From positions 65,962 to 129,961 of the forward strand of contig NZ_JAFB01000010.1 of NCBI RefSeq assembly GCF_000519205.1: a stretch of DNA of 64,000 bases, given 5' to 3'. This DNA is from Amycolatopsis taiwanensis DSM 45107 (GTDB lineage Bacteria; Actinomycetota; Actinomycetes; Mycobacteriales; Pseudonocardiaceae). Positions 15,739 through 25,258 of the stretch are shown in pieces. Each line of letters begins with the position of its first letter. Position 1 is the first letter of the stretch. The notes under the pieces were generated by a model. That model had not been told where the DNA came from. It saw only the letters and a program-made list of their open reading frames with translations, and did not search any database. The translations under genes and the position numbers were made by a program.

Positions 15739-16437
15739 GTGAGCATCGTGTTACTCGCTGAGGACGATCCGGCGATCGCGGAGCCGCTTTCCCGCGCGCT
15801 GCAACGGGAGGGGTACGAGGTCCAGATCGTCGCCGACGGCCCGGCGACGCTGGAGGCCTCGTCCGAGCACCGGGTGGACCTACTCGTGCTGGATCTGGGA
15901 CTGCCCGGGATGGACGGTCTCGAGGTCTGTCGCAGGCTCCGCGCGAACGGCTCCGAACTGCCGGTGCTCATGCTCACCGCGCGCACCGACGAGGTGGACT
16001 TCGTGGTTGGTCTGGACGCCGGCGCCGACGACTACGTGGCCAAGCCGTTCCGTCTGGCCGAGCTGCTCGCCCGCATCCGCGCCCTGCTCCGCCGTCGCGC
16101 GCCCGAGGTGCTCGACATCGGCGGCGTGCGCATGGACCTGGGTGCTCGCCTGGTGACGGTCGACGGTCGCGAGGTCCAGCTCGCCAACAAGGAGTTCGAG
16201 CTGCTCAGGGTGCTGATGAGCCGCGCGGGCCAGGTGGTCAGCCGGGATGAGATCCTCGCCGAAGTGTGGAACGAGCTGGAGTCCAAGACGTCGAAGACGC
16301 TCGACATGCACATGTCGTGGCTGCGGCGCAAACTTTCCGTCGGGAGCGACGGGAAGGGCGCGGTGGTGCACTCGGGCGACGGCGAACGTCGCATCGCCAC
16401 CGTGCGCGGCGTCGGCTTCCGGTTCAACGTCGACTGA
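15739..16437 (+). CDS. OmpR-family response regulator
   Basis: 232 residues. The receiver domain starts LLAEDDPAIAEPLSRALQRE, with the phospho-acceptor Asp52 in LVLDLGLPGMDG and the conserved Lys in DDYVAKPFRLAEL. The C-terminal winged-helix domain (LANKEFELLRVLMSRAGQVV, then LDMHMSWLRRKL) binds DNA. GTG start. It is followed 95 bp later by a histidine kinase in the same direction, its cognate sensor. Confidence 0.93.
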   Translation: MSIVLLAEDDPAIAEPLSRALQREGYEVQIVADGPATLEASSEHRVDLLVLDLGLPGMDGLEVCRRLRANGSELPVLMLTARTDEVDFVVGLDAGADDYVAKPFRLAELLARIRALLRRRAPEVLDIGGVRMDLGARLVTVDGREVQLANKEFELLRVLMSRAGQVVSRDEILAEVWNELESKTSKTLDMHMSWLRRKLSVGSDGKGAVVHSGDGERRIATVRGVGFRFNVD

Positions 16438-16532
16438 GCGGACCCGACATGGCTACGTTGTGCTTCCGCTACTCGCACCGCCACGCAAATCACATCAAAA
16501 CAGTCGGTTGCCCCTGCTGGAACTGAGGAACT

Positions 16533-17828
16533 GTGCGTCGTCGCATCCTGCTGGCCATTCTCCTGGCCGTCGCGGTGACCGCCGCCGCCCTCGGCATCCC
16601 GCTAGGCGTGACGGCGTGGAAGCTGGTCGAAAGCATCAGTACGGAGGACCTGTCCGAGCGCGCCACCCAGATCGCCGCCAACCTCGACACCGCGATGGCC
16701 GACGACAACCTCATGCAGGACGATCTCGCCGGGGTCGCGATCCTGATCCCGAACGGCGGCCGGTTGGTGGTGGAGCGGCCTGGCATGCCGACCCTGCAGG
16801 AGGGCGCCGATCCCGGGCCCGATGTCGTGGCGGCATCGGCCGATCTGGCCAAGGGCGGGAAGCTGCAGCTGTCCATCCCGGCCGGCCCGTTGCGGTCCCG
16901 GCAGACCACGGTGACCCTGGCCGTGCTGCTGCTCGTCGTGCTGTCGGTGAGCATCGGCACGGTCGTCGCCACGGTCACCGCGAGACGGCTTGCCAAGCCG
17001 CTTCGACACGTGGCCGAACGGGCCGCGAGACTCGGCGGCGGTGACTTCCGTGCCGACACGCGCCGGTACGGCGTGGGCGAACTCGACATGGTCGCCGAGG
17101 CGCTGGACACCTCGGGCCACGCGCTCGCGCAACTCGTGCAGCGGGAGCGCCAACTCGTCGGGGACGTTTCGCATCAGCTGCGCAGCCGGCTGACCGCGCT
17201 GCAGCTACGGCTGGAATCGCTGACGTTGTTGAGCCAGGAAGGCGACATCGCGGAGGAGGCCAGAGCCGCGCAGGAACAGGCCGACCGCCTCTCCGAAGCG
17301 CTGGAAGAGCTGCTCGCGGCGGCACGTGCGGCCAGCGAGGTCGATGTCGAGGCGATCGAGCTGTCCCAGGCCCTGTCCCAGGTCGCGCAGGAATGGCGCG
17401 AGTTGTTGCGGGCCGAGGGACGCAATCTGCGGCTCAAGGTCGCCGAGGGGGTCATGGCGCGGGCCACTCCCGGGCGGCTGCGCGAGGTGGTCGGGGTGCT
17501 GCTGGACAACGCCCTGCGGCACGGGGCGGGCACGGTCACCCTCGCCGCTCGCCGCGGGGAGGCCGACGGTTCGGTGGTGGTCGAGGTCAGCGACACCGGC
17601 TCCGGGATTCCGGACGAGCTGGCGCCGCACGTGTTCGAGCGCGGGTTCTCCGGCGGCGGATCGACCGGGGTGGGGCTCGCGCTCGCCCGCGCGCTGGCGG
17701 AGGCGGACGGCGGCCGGCTCGAACTGTCCAGCCGGCGACCTGCGGTTTTCAGCCTGTTCCTACGTTCGCCCGGGCCGGGCGACGTGCCGCCCGAGGTGCC
17801 ATGGCCCCCCGAGCGCGTGCCGCGCTAG
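16533..17828 (+). CDS. HAMP-domain sensor histidine kinase
   Basis: 431 residues. The first membrane helix is at about 3-25, a short extracytoplasmic sensor follows, the second helix is at about 128-150 (VTLAVLLLVVLSVSIGTVVA), then HAMP. The phosphorylated histidine lies in GDVSHQLRSRLTAL, the N box in VLLDNALRHGAG, G1 in VSDTGSGIPDEL and G2 in GSTGVGLALARALAEADGG. It forms a two-component system with the upstream OmpR-type regulator. The stimulus is unknown. GTG start with a GAGGAA ribosome site. Confidence 0.92.
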   Translation: MRRRILLAILLAVAVTAAALGIPLGVTAWKLVESISTEDLSERATQIAANLDTAMADDNLMQDDLAGVAILIPNGGRLVVERPGMPTLQEGADPGPDVVAASADLAKGGKLQLSIPAGPLRSRQTTVTLAVLLLVVLSVSIGTVVATVTARRLAKPLRHVAERAARLGGGDFRADTRRYGVGELDMVAEALDTSGHALAQLVQRERQLVGDVSHQLRSRLTALQLRLESLTLLSQEGDIAEEARAAQEQADRLSEALEELLAAARAASEVDVEAIELSQALSQVAQEWRELLRAEGRNLRLKVAEGVMARATPGRLREVVGVLLDNALRHGAGTVTLAARRGEADGSVVVEVSDTGSGIPDELAPHVFERGFSGGGSTGVGLALARALAEADGGRLELSSRRPAVFSLFLRSPGPGDVPPEVPWPPERVPR

Positions 17829-17852
17829 CGACTGTCGGGTCGGGCGGGACCG

Positions 17853-18404
17853 TTATTCGCCCTCGGCCTCGGCCTTGACGGGGTGGAGCTCGGTGACGGT
17901 GGCATCGCGGCGGCGCTGTCCCAATTCGTCCGGAAAGACCCATTTCTTGAAGCCCCAGAACCGGAACACCATGGCCAGCAGCATGCCGATGATCGAGCCA
18001 CTGACGAAGTCCGCGGTTTCCTGAACCCACCGATCCACGTAAGGCGTTTCGAGATGGAATGCGTAGCGCGAAAGGTACAGCGGGATCAGGTTGACCACCA
18101 CGGCCAGCCCGCTGATCACGAAGAACAGCGCGGCCTCGTGGTGCCGTTCGCGCCCGCCGCGGGTCCGGAATGACCATTCCCGGTTCAGGATGTAGGACAC
18201 GATGGTGGCGACGATGATCGCGATCGCCTTCGCCGTGGTCGGCTTCGCCTCGAGTACACCCAGCTTGAGCAGGTACCACACGCCGTTGTCGACGACGAAC
18301 GTGGTTCCGCCGACGATGGCGAACTTGAGCAGTTCCCGATGTTTGATCAGCACCGAGCGTAACGGCTCGGGGGTGTGGGAGAGCACGCTTTCCACAACGG
18401 TCAC
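17853..18404 (-). CDS. GtrA-family membrane protein (second of a tandem pair)
   Basis: About 183 residues with four hydrophobic helices (LLKFAIVGGTTFVVDNGVWY, AIAIIVATIVSYILN, the FVISGLAVVVNLIPL stretch, and SGSIIGMLLAMVFRFWGFKK). GtrA/DPMS-associated proteins are thought to help move or present polyprenyl-phosphate sugars for wall glycan assembly. NREWSFRTRGGRERHHEA is shared with the next gene. I chose GTG at 18404; a start at 18458 would add 18 residues and overlap the upstream gene. It corresponds to the place of Rv3277. Confidence 0.82.
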   Translation of the reverse strand: MTVVESVLSHTPEPLRSVLIKHRELLKFAIVGGTTFVVDNGVWYLLKLGVLEAKPTTAKAIAIIVATIVSYILNREWSFRTRGGRERHHEAALFFVISGLAVVVNLIPLYLSRYAFHLETPYVDRWVQETADFVSGSIIGMLLAMVFRFWGFKKWVFPDELGQRRRDATVTELHPVKAEAEGE

Positions 18405-18441
18405 TGCCGCAGTGTACGGAGGATGACCAAACGGCCGGAGA

Positions 18442-18987
18442 TCAGGCGGCTCGTTCACCCGTTTTCTCAGCGGTCGGTGCCCGATCGCGTACTATTCGCG
18501 GTCGCGCGTCGGCCTGTGGGAACACCCATTTCTTGAATGCCCACCACCGGAACACCATTGCCACCAGCGTGCCCAGAATGATGCCGGACACGTAGTCCGC
18601 GATTTCCTGGGTGAGCAGCCCGACGTGCGGGGTGCGCAGGTCGAGCAGGTAGTGCGAGACGGCCAGCGGGACCTCGTTGAGACCCGCGGCGATTCCGCTG
18701 ATGAGGAAGAACAGCGCGGCTTCGTGGTGCCGTTCGCGCCCGCCGCGGGTGCGGAAGGACCACTCCCGGTTCAGCACATACGACACGATGGTCGCGACGA
18801 GCACGCCGACGGCGAGCGCGGTGATCGGCTGCGCGGTCAGCACGGTGAGCCGGAGGGCGTAGGTGACGACGTTCGTCACGCCGAAGCAGACCCCGCCGAC
18901 GATCGTGAACTTGAGCAGTTCGTGATGCTTGCTCAGCAAAGACCGTAGGAGCCCGAGCATCCGGCGTGTTCCCGGCATGTTCGCCAC
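18442..18987 (-). CDS. GtrA-family membrane protein (first of a tandem pair)
   Basis: 181 residues, a paralogue of the following gene: same four-helix layout, starting LLSKHHELLKFTIVGGVCFG and ending MVFRWWAFKKWVF plus a polar tail. The central NREWSFRTRGGRERHHEA and ALFFLISG are nearly identical between the two, and their DNA is also closely similar there, which indicates a fairly recent tandem duplication or gene conversion. The GTG at 18987 has AGGAG upstream. Likely role is in lipid-linked sugar handling for envelope glycans. Confidence 0.85.
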   Translation of the reverse strand: MANMPGTRRMLGLLRSLLSKHHELLKFTIVGGVCFGVTNVVTYALRLTVLTAQPITALAVGVLVATIVSYVLNREWSFRTRGGRERHHEAALFFLISGIAAGLNEVPLAVSHYLLDLRTPHVGLLTQEIADYVSGIILGTLVAMVFRWWAFKKWVFPQADARPRIVRDRAPTAEKTGERAA

Positions 18988-19019
18988 GCTACTCCTGCGG
19001 CTCGTGACGGACCTCTCGG

Positions 19020-21074
19020 TTACGACGATGGGACTTGGGCGGGCGGGCTGAGGGGGAGTGTCCTGGCCGCCGTTGCCGAGCCCAGCTTCGCGGTCACCTT
19101 GACCGGCGTCCCGCCTGGCGCGGCGTCGAGTTGGAACCGCAGGTGCAGTTGTCCCTCCGGGGACAGCCGGTCCCTCGCCGTGCAGGAGGTGTCGCCGCCG
19201 CTGCCGGCGCAGGTGGCCGGGGGGTTGCCGGGGGCCGGCCGGGCCGGACGGTCGATGGCCACGCTGACCGGCGCGCTCGCAGCCCCATCGTTGCGCACGT
19301 TGATATCAAGCCAGAGCAGTTGGGGGGACGATGACGCCGGCGCGACATCGACACCTAGTTCCAGCGAGTCGGGCGGGGTGTCGACCGAAACCGGGACGCT
19401 GACCGGTACCCGGATCCCGTCACCCGCGCTGATCGTGCCGGTCACGGCGCCGCTGTGGGCGTCCGGAGCGGCGGCCAACCGGAAGGTGATCACGACGGTC
19501 TGGCCGGGGCTCAGCCCCCGATCCGTCCGGCAACTCGCCGAGGAGCCCTGACTGCCCGAGCAGTCCACGGCGACCGGGCCGCCGCCCTCCTGAGCGAGGG
19601 GTTGCCGGCCGGCGCCGACCGTGTGGAGGCCGTCGGGCAGGTGCAGCGCGACGGTCACCGGCTCGGAGGCGGCATCGCCGTCGTTGTGCACCGTGATCGA
19701 CAGCTCGGCCGGGCTGCCACCCGCCGTCAGTTCTATGCCGGACGGCGGGCCCTGCACGGTCAGCCGGGGTGCTCGGGCAGGCGGTGTGGAGGCGCCGGGT
19801 GACTGCGCCGGCGAGAACTGACTCGACGGCGGCTGGGGCTCGGTCCACGGCGCGGACGTCGGTGGTGGTGATGGCTGCTGGGACGTCGACGACGGTGACG
19901 GAGAAAGCTGCGATGGCGCGGCCCGCTGCGGCAGCTCCGGCGAGGGAACGACCTGGGCGGGCGGAACCTGGCCGCCGCCGATGGGCGGAAGCGGCAACGG
20001 GACGCTCGGCGGGATCGCCGGCAGCGGCAGTTCCGGCGCGGGCAACTGCTGGGCGGGCTGCGGCCGCAACGCCGTCGGAATCGACGGCGAACTGCCGCTC
20101 ATGGCGAGCGCCGCGGCCACCGCGGCGGCGATCGCGCCCCCGGCGACCGCGACCGCGACGACCTGCCGAGACCCGGTTTGGCGGTCGGTCGCCGCGCCCG
20201 TGCCGGCGGCCTCGCCGTCCGCACCCGTGGTGGCGAGGTCGCCCGTGGTGCTGCGGTCGCCGGTGGTGGTGAGATAGCCGAACGCCGCGTCGCCCAGCAC
20301 GATCGGGGCGACGACCGCGCGCAGCGCGCCGTTGACGTCGGCGAGTTCCGCGGCCAGCGCGCGGCACTGGGCGCACTCGTCGAGATGCGCCTCCACCTGG
20401 GCACGCTCGCGTTTGGCCAGGCCATGGCGGGTCCACGCGCCCAGCCGCTCGGCGGTGGCCCGGCACCGCTTGGTGGGGGTCTCGGCGAGATGCACCTGGA
20501 GGTACGCCTGCCGCAGCCCTTCCCGGGCGCGGTGGGCCAGCGCGGACACACCGTTGGGGCTCAGGCCGAGGACCAGCGACACCTCGGCCGGCGGCTGCTG
20601 TTCGATCTCGGTGTGCCACAGCACGGCCTGCCAGCGTTCGGGCAGCCGGCTGAACGCCTTCGCCACCAGCGTGCGTTCGAGTCCGGCGACGGCCGTGTCG
20701 GAGAACTGGACGGTGAGAGCGTCGGCGGCGGCTCCGCCCGCGCGGCTGACCGTGGTCATGTCCTCGTTGAGGTAGACCCACCGGTCCTTGCGGTTCTTGG
20801 CGTAGGCCGTGTGTCGCAGGGTCGCCAGCAGGTAGGCCCGGAAGGCGCTGTCCGGGCCCTTCCCGCTGCGGAGGATATCCAGCACCTTGGCGAATGCCTC
20901 CGACACCAGGTCGTCGGACTCGACGTTGGACCGCGCCAGACGGCGGGCCAGGTTGTAGGCGGCGCTCACGTGCCGTTCGTAGAGCGTGCCGTAGGCGGCG
21001 AGCGTCCCCGTCCGAACGGAGGTGATCAGCTCGGCGTCGCTCTGGCCATCGAAGCCGGTGGGCACGGTGGACAC
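19020..21074 (-). CDS. ECF sigma factor fused to anti-sigma zinc finger, membrane helix and extracellular beta domains
   Basis: 684 residues from a GTG with GGAGGAGG upstream. Sigma region 2 covers about 25-95 (TLYERHVSAAYNLARRLARS), region 4 about 135-195 (LPERWQAVLWHTEIEQQPPA, SPNGVSALAHRAREGLRQAY). A zinc-finger anti-sigma segment follows with His230, Cys234, Cys237 in AHLDECAQCRAL. A membrane helix is at about 304-325. Outside are a Pro/Ser-rich stalk and two CARDB/DUF11-like beta-sandwich domains ending near the C-terminus. It is thus a single-chain transmembrane sigma factor. An upstream in-frame extension of 81 residues is not supported by codon pattern. How the sigma part would be released is unknown. 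Confidence 0.88.
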   Translation of the reverse strand: MSTVPTGFDGQSDAELITSVRTGTLAAYGTLYERHVSAAYNLARRLARSNVESDDLVSEAFAKVLDILRSGKGPDSAFRAYLLATLRHTAYAKNRKDRWVYLNEDMTTVSRAGGAAADALTVQFSDTAVAGLERTLVAKAFSRLPERWQAVLWHTEIEQQPPAEVSLVLGLSPNGVSALAHRAREGLRQAYLQVHLAETPTKRCRATAERLGAWTRHGLAKRERAQVEAHLDECAQCRALAAELADVNGALRAVVAPIVLGDAAFGYLTTTGDRSTTGDLATTGADGEAAGTGAATDRQTGSRQVVAVAVAGGAIAAAVAAALAMSGSSPSIPTALRPQPAQQLPAPELPLPAIPPSVPLPLPPIGGGQVPPAQVVPSPELPQRAAPSQLSPSPSSTSQQPSPPPTSAPWTEPQPPSSQFSPAQSPGASTPPARAPRLTVQGPPSGIELTAGGSPAELSITVHNDGDAASEPVTVALHLPDGLHTVGAGRQPLAQEGGGPVAVDCSGSQGSSASCRTDRGLSPGQTVVITFRLAAAPDAHSGAVTGTISAGDGIRVPVSVPVSVDTPPDSLELGVDVAPASSSPQLLWLDINVRNDGAASAPVSVAIDRPARPAPGNPPATCAGSGGDTSCTARDRLSPEGQLHLRFQLDAAPGGTPVKVTAKLGSATAARTLPLSPPAQVPSS

Positions 21075-21551
21075 TGCACTCCTCCTCCCCAAACGGCGCG
21101 CAACGCCCGAGGGGCTCGCCGCTCGTCGGCGTTGACGTCGCGTAACGCCAGTGTGGCGGACCTGGGTTGCCTCGTCATCTCGCGACATTGCGGATGACCC
21201 TCCAGGGCCCAACAGTTCACCCGGCCCCGGTGAATCATCATCACCCCGGCATGCTTCGGGCGCAGCACGGCGCGATTCACCGCCAGACCGCGGCCGATCT
21301 TGTACTCGGAGGGTCATAACCGCAGGTCACGGCGTAATCTCCGGCGGCGCCACGGCCGGTGACGCGGCGGAGACGCCCGGCCCGAATCCGCCCGATCGGT
21401 GCGGCCATCTCACCGCCCGTGCTCGATTTGCCCGAAGCGTCCCACGGCCTGGTGGCTCAAGGCTCGTCAATCGGGCGCTACCCGAGCGCGCGCGGAGGTC
21501 GTTTGCGGGGTGCGCCGGACATGCGAAGAGCATTCGTGATTTGCTGATGAC
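21075..21551. other. Intergenic region between fused sigma gene and GT87 gene
   Basis: 477 bp without a convincing gene. It must hold the divergent promoters of the fused sigma factor and the GT87 pair. No operator-like palindrome, RNA structure or repeat of the kinds seen elsewhere in the window stands out. Confidence 0.5.
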
Positions 21552-22859
21552 GTGACGCAGTCAGTGTCTGTCGCCGAGGGCGAACGGGGCCGCCATCCGC
21601 GCCTGGCATTGCGCACCTCGTTGGCCCGCCTGCTCGTGCGCCCGAGGTCGATCGTGCTGCTGTCCGCGCTGCCGGTGCTGGCGATCGCGGTCGGCATCGT
21701 CGGCGCGATCCTCGACTGGCGCCTCGGGGTGGACAGCGCGGTGTACCGGGCGGGCGCGCTGACCCTGCTTCACGGGGACTCGCTGTACGACTCGAGCACA
21801 CTGGCGCCGGAACCGTGGTGGGCGCTGCTGCCGTTCACCTACGCGCCGTCGGCCGCCCTGATGTTCGTCCCGCTGGCCCTGGTGCCCACGCAGATCGCCT
21901 GGGGCCTGCTGACCGCGATCTCGCTGCTCGCCATGGCGCTGGTGATCCGGGTCGCGATCGGCTCGCTGCCCAAGCCGCCCACCTTCGAGTCCCGCTGGTG
22001 GTCCTCCCCGGCCCGCGCCACGCTCGTGTTCTCGGTGTTGATGCTCGGGCTGGAACCGGTCTGGCGCACCGTGTTCCTCGGTCAGATCAACCTGATCCTG
22101 ATGGCCATGGTCGTGGTGGACGTGCTGGTGATCACGGCCCGTGGCTCCCGGTGGGCGGGGGTGCTCACCGGCATCGCGGCGGCGGTGAAGCTGACGCCCC
22201 TGCTGTTCGTGGCACACCTCTTCTTCACCGGCAAACGCCGCGAGGCCGCCCGCGCGCTGGGTACGTTCGTCGGCCTGCAGGGCCTGATGCTGCTGCTGAT
22301 CCCGGGCGACACGATCCGCTACTGGACCAAGACGATCTACGACACGGGCCGGATCGGGCCGGTGCACTGGGCAGGCAACCAGTCGCTGAACGGCCTGATG
22401 AACCGTCTCACCGACCTGGCGCCGTGGGCCTCGAAGGCCGCGCTGGGCCTGAGCGCGTTGCTGGCCATCCCGGCGGTCTGGCTGATGCTCCGCTTCCACC
22501 GCCGCGGCCAGGCGCTGGCGGCGCTGCTGGTCACCGCGTTCTACACGCTGCTCGTCTCGCCGATCTCCTGGTCGCACCACTGGATCTGGGCGGTGCCGTT
22601 GATCGTGTTGCTGGTTTCGCGCCTGCCGCAGACCACCCCGGCGACGGCCTGGCGGCGCTGGCTCTGCACCTTCGCCGTGATCGCGGTGTTCATCAGTTGC
22701 GTGCTGCTCGTCCTGCCGAACGGGCGCAACATCGAACTGCACTGGAAGTTCTGGCAGACCGTTCTGGGCAGCGCCTACATCCTGGTCCCGATCGTGCTCG
22801 CCGTGGTGCTCGTCGCCCGCTGGGCCCTGCTGCGACGCCGTGCCAGCGCCGCGCGTTGA
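21552..22859 (+). CDS. GT87 (DUF2029) polyprenyl-phosphate-sugar-dependent glycosyltransferase, first copy
   Basis: 435 residues, about ten hydrophobic helices. DUF2029/GT87 enzymes use polyprenyl-phosphate mannose outside the membrane to elongate lipomannan or similar glycans. Typical segments are DWRLGVDSAVYRAGALTLLH in the first periplasmic loop (catalytic Asp), GQINLILMAMVVVDVL, GVLTGIAAAVKLTPLLFV and SPISWSHHWIWAVPLIVLL. GTG start. Its 3' end overlaps the next, paralogous gene by 20 bp. Confidence 0.88.
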   Translation: MTQSVSVAEGERGRHPRLALRTSLARLLVRPRSIVLLSALPVLAIAVGIVGAILDWRLGVDSAVYRAGALTLLHGDSLYDSSTLAPEPWWALLPFTYAPSAALMFVPLALVPTQIAWGLLTAISLLAMALVIRVAIGSLPKPPTFESRWWSSPARATLVFSVLMLGLEPVWRTVFLGQINLILMAMVVVDVLVITARGSRWAGVLTGIAAAVKLTPLLFVAHLFFTGKRREAARALGTFVGLQGLMLLLIPGDTIRYWTKTIYDTGRIGPVHWAGNQSLNGLMNRLTDLAPWASKAALGLSALLAIPAVWLMLRFHRRGQALAALLVTAFYTLLVSPISWSHHWIWAVPLIVLLVSRLPQTTPATAWRRWLCTFAVIAVFISCVLLVLPNGRNIELHWKFWQTVLGSAYILVPIVLAVVLVARWALLRRRASAAR

Positions 22860-24030
22860 CGGGCGGCTCGGCGCCGGCCTGCTCGTCGGAGTCGCGCTGG
22901 CCGCCGGGGTCGTCGTGTGGTTGGGCGACTGGCGATTGGGCGAGGACAGCGCGGTGTACCGGGCCGGGGCGCTGGCCTTCCTCCACGGTGATTCGCTCTA
23001 CGGCCCGGAACGGCTGAGCGCTCTGCCGCCGTGGGTGTCGCTGCCGTTCATCTACCCCCCGGCCGCCGCCCTGCTGTTCGTCCCGCTCGCCGCCCTGCCG
23101 AGCGGGCTCGTGTGGGGCGTCGTGTCGGCCGCGTCGCTGGTGTCGCTGGCCGTCGTGGTGCGATTGTGCGCGCGCCGCGGCACCCTGCCGGTGGCCGCCC
23201 TCACCGTGTGCGCGCTGGCGCTCGAACCGGTGTGGAAGACGCTGGTCCTCGGGCAGATCAACCTGATCCTGATGGCGCTGGTGGTCGTGGACGTGCTGGC
23301 GCTGGCCTCCACCCGCTGGGCCGGGGTGCTCACCGGCGTCGCGGCGGCGGTGAAACTGACCCCGTTGATCTTCGTAGCCCACCTGTTCGTCACCGGCCGG
23401 TGGCGCGCTGGGCTGCGGGCGCTGGGCACCTTCGCCGGCCTCCAGGCGGTCATGTTCGCGCTGACGCCGCGGGACTCGATCCGCTATTGGACCGGCGGCG
23501 GCGCGCTCGGCCCCAACCAGTGGGACGGCGCCCACTGGATCTTCAACCAGTCGCTCGGCGGGCTGGTCCACCGCGCGACCCACGACGCTCCCTGGTCATT
23601 GATCGTGGCGCTGGTGATCGGAGCGGTGATCGTGGCGCCGGCCGTGTGGCTGGTGCGGCGCCTGCACGCCCGGCGCGAGACGCTGGGCGCGTTGCTGGTG
23701 ACCGCGTTCGTCGGGCTGCTCGTCTCACCGATCTCCTGGTCGCATCACTGGGTGTGGGCGGTGCCGCTGGCGGTGCTGCTCGCGGTGCGCAGACGGTGGC
23801 TGTGGGCAGGCGCGGTCGTCGCGCTCTTCGGCAGTTGCGTGGTGATGCTCGTGCCCAACGGCGGGGACACCGAGTTCAACTGGGGCCTCGGCTGGTCGAT
23901 CCCGGGCAACGCCTACGTGCTCGCCGCGGCGTTCGGGATCCTCGGGCTGGCCATGCGTGAGTGCTGGACGCGCCGTGGCCTGCGGGCCCGGGCCAACCCC
24001 GGAGCACCCGGCTTGTCGCACACTACTTAG
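22840..24030 (+). CDS. GT87 (DUF2029) glycosyltransferase, second copy
   Basis: 396 residues and the same layout as the preceding gene, with DWRLGEDSAVYRAGALAFLH, GQINLILMALVVVDVL, GVLTGVAAAVKLTPLIFV and SPISWSHHWVWAVPLAVLL. The two are clear tandem paralogues, this one shorter at the N-terminus. The GTG start lies inside the end of the first gene, so translation is coupled. Expected function is mannosyl or arabinosyl transfer from a polyprenyl phosphate donor at the outer face of the membrane. Confidence 0.87.
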   Translation: MPAPRVDGRLGAGLLVGVALAAGVVVWLGDWRLGEDSAVYRAGALAFLHGDSLYGPERLSALPPWVSLPFIYPPAAALLFVPLAALPSGLVWGVVSAASLVSLAVVVRLCARRGTLPVAALTVCALALEPVWKTLVLGQINLILMALVVVDVLALASTRWAGVLTGVAAAVKLTPLIFVAHLFVTGRWRAGLRALGTFAGLQAVMFALTPRDSIRYWTGGGALGPNQWDGAHWIFNQSLGGLVHRATHDAPWSLIVALVIGAVIVAPAVWLVRRLHARRETLGALLVTAFVGLLVSPISWSHHWVWAVPLAVLLAVRRRWLWAGAVVALFGSCVVMLVPNGGDTEFNWGLGWSIPGNAYVLAAAFGILGLAMRECWTRRGLRARANPGAPGLSHTT

Positions 24031-24042
24031 TCTTCAACTGTT

Positions 24043-25224
24043 ATGGATTCTCGCACCAAACTTCCTGTGGTCGGCATGGTCGGCGGCGGCCAGCTCGCCA
24101 GGATGACGCACCAGGCCGCGATTTCGCTTGGCCAGTCGCTGCGGGTGCTGGCCGCAGACGAGAACGATTCGGCGGGCCTGGTGGCCGGTCAGGTGGTGAT
24201 CGGTCACCACACCGACCTCGCCGCCCTTCGCGCGTTCGCCGCCGAAGTCGACGTGTTGACCTTCGACCACGAGCACGTGCCGAACGAGCACCTGCGCACC
24301 CTGGCCGCCGAAGGGTTCGTCGTGCGGCCGGGGGCCGAGGCCCTCGCCTTCGCGCAGGACAAGCTGCTCATGCGGGAACGGCTGTCCGCACAGGGGTTCC
24401 CGTGCCCGGCCTTCACGCAGGTGTCCGAAGTGGATGATGTCGCGAAGTTCGCCGCGACCCACTCCTGGCCGGTGGTGCTCAAGACCGCTCGTGGCGGCTA
24501 CGACGGGCGGGGCGTGTGGATGGTCGAGTCCGACGCCGAAGCGCGCGCGCTCGTACCCGAGCTGCTGGCCGCCGGGGCCGAACTGCTCGTCGAGCAACGG
24601 GTGGAGATGCGCCGGGAACTGTCGGCGCTGGTCGCGCGGTCCCCGTTCGGACAGGGCGCGGCCTGGCCGGTGGTGGAAACCGTGCAGGACGGCGGGATCA
24701 ACACCGAGGTGCTCGCGCCGGCTCCTGGGCTCGCGGAGCCGCTGGTGCAACAGGCACAGGAAATCGCCCTGCGGATCGCCGCCGAACTCGGCGTGGTCGG
24801 CGTGCTCGCGGTCGAGCTGTTCGAGACCGGAGACGGGCTGCTGATCAACGAACTGGCCATGCGCCCGCACAACTCCGGCCACTGGACCATGGACGGCTCG
24901 GCGACCTCGCAGTTCGAGCAGCACCTGCGGGCGGTGCTGGACTACCCGCTGGGCGCGACGAGCCTGCGGGCGCCGACCGTGATGGCCAACGTGCTCGGCG
25001 CGCCCGAGACGCCGGAGATGGGCCCGGACGAGCGCCTGCACCACCTGTTCGCGCGATTTCCCGAAGTTCGCGTGCACCTCTACGGCAAGGGTGAGCGGCC
25101 CGGGCGCAAGCTGGGGCACGTCAACCTGACCGGCCAGGCCATCGAGGATGTGCGGGAGCGGGCCAAGCTCGCCGCGCACTGGCTCTCGCACGCCGAATGG
25201 CTTGACGGCTACCAGATCCACTGA
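24043..25224 (+). CDS. purK: 5-(carboxyamino)imidazole ribonucleotide synthase
   Basis: 393 residues of the ATP-grasp superfamily. It makes N5-CAIR from AIR, bicarbonate and ATP in purine synthesis. Diagnostic features are [17 protein letters not shown] at the N-terminus, [17 protein letters not shown] in the ATP-binding loop, [19 protein letters not shown], and [18 protein letters not shown]. It is followed 34 bp later by purE, its pathway partner. The purK-purE pair next to GtrA and an acyl-CoA dehydrogenase mirrors Rv3274c-Rv3277. Confidence 0.96.
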   Translation: MDSRTKLPVVGMVGGGQLARMTHQAAISLGQSLRVLAADENDSAGLVAGQVVIGHHTDLAALRAFAAEVDVLTFDHEHVPNEHLRTLAAEGFVVRPGAEALAFAQDKLLMRERLSAQGFPCPAFTQVSEVDDVAKFAATHSWPVVLKTARGGYDGRGVWMVESDAEARALVPELLAAGAELLVEQRVEMRRELSALVARSPFGQGAAWPVVETVQDGGINTEVLAPAPGLAEPLVQQAQEIALRIAAELGVVGVLAVELFETGDGLLINELAMRPHNSGHWTMDGSATSQFEQHLRAVLDYPLGATSLRAPTVMANVLGAPETPEMGPDERLHHLFARFPEVRVHLYGKGERPGRKLGHVNLTGQAIEDVRERAKLAAHWLSHAEWLDGYQIH

Positions 25225-25258
25225 CCCAGGCTTTCCAGCCACGAGTGAGGAGACAGGC

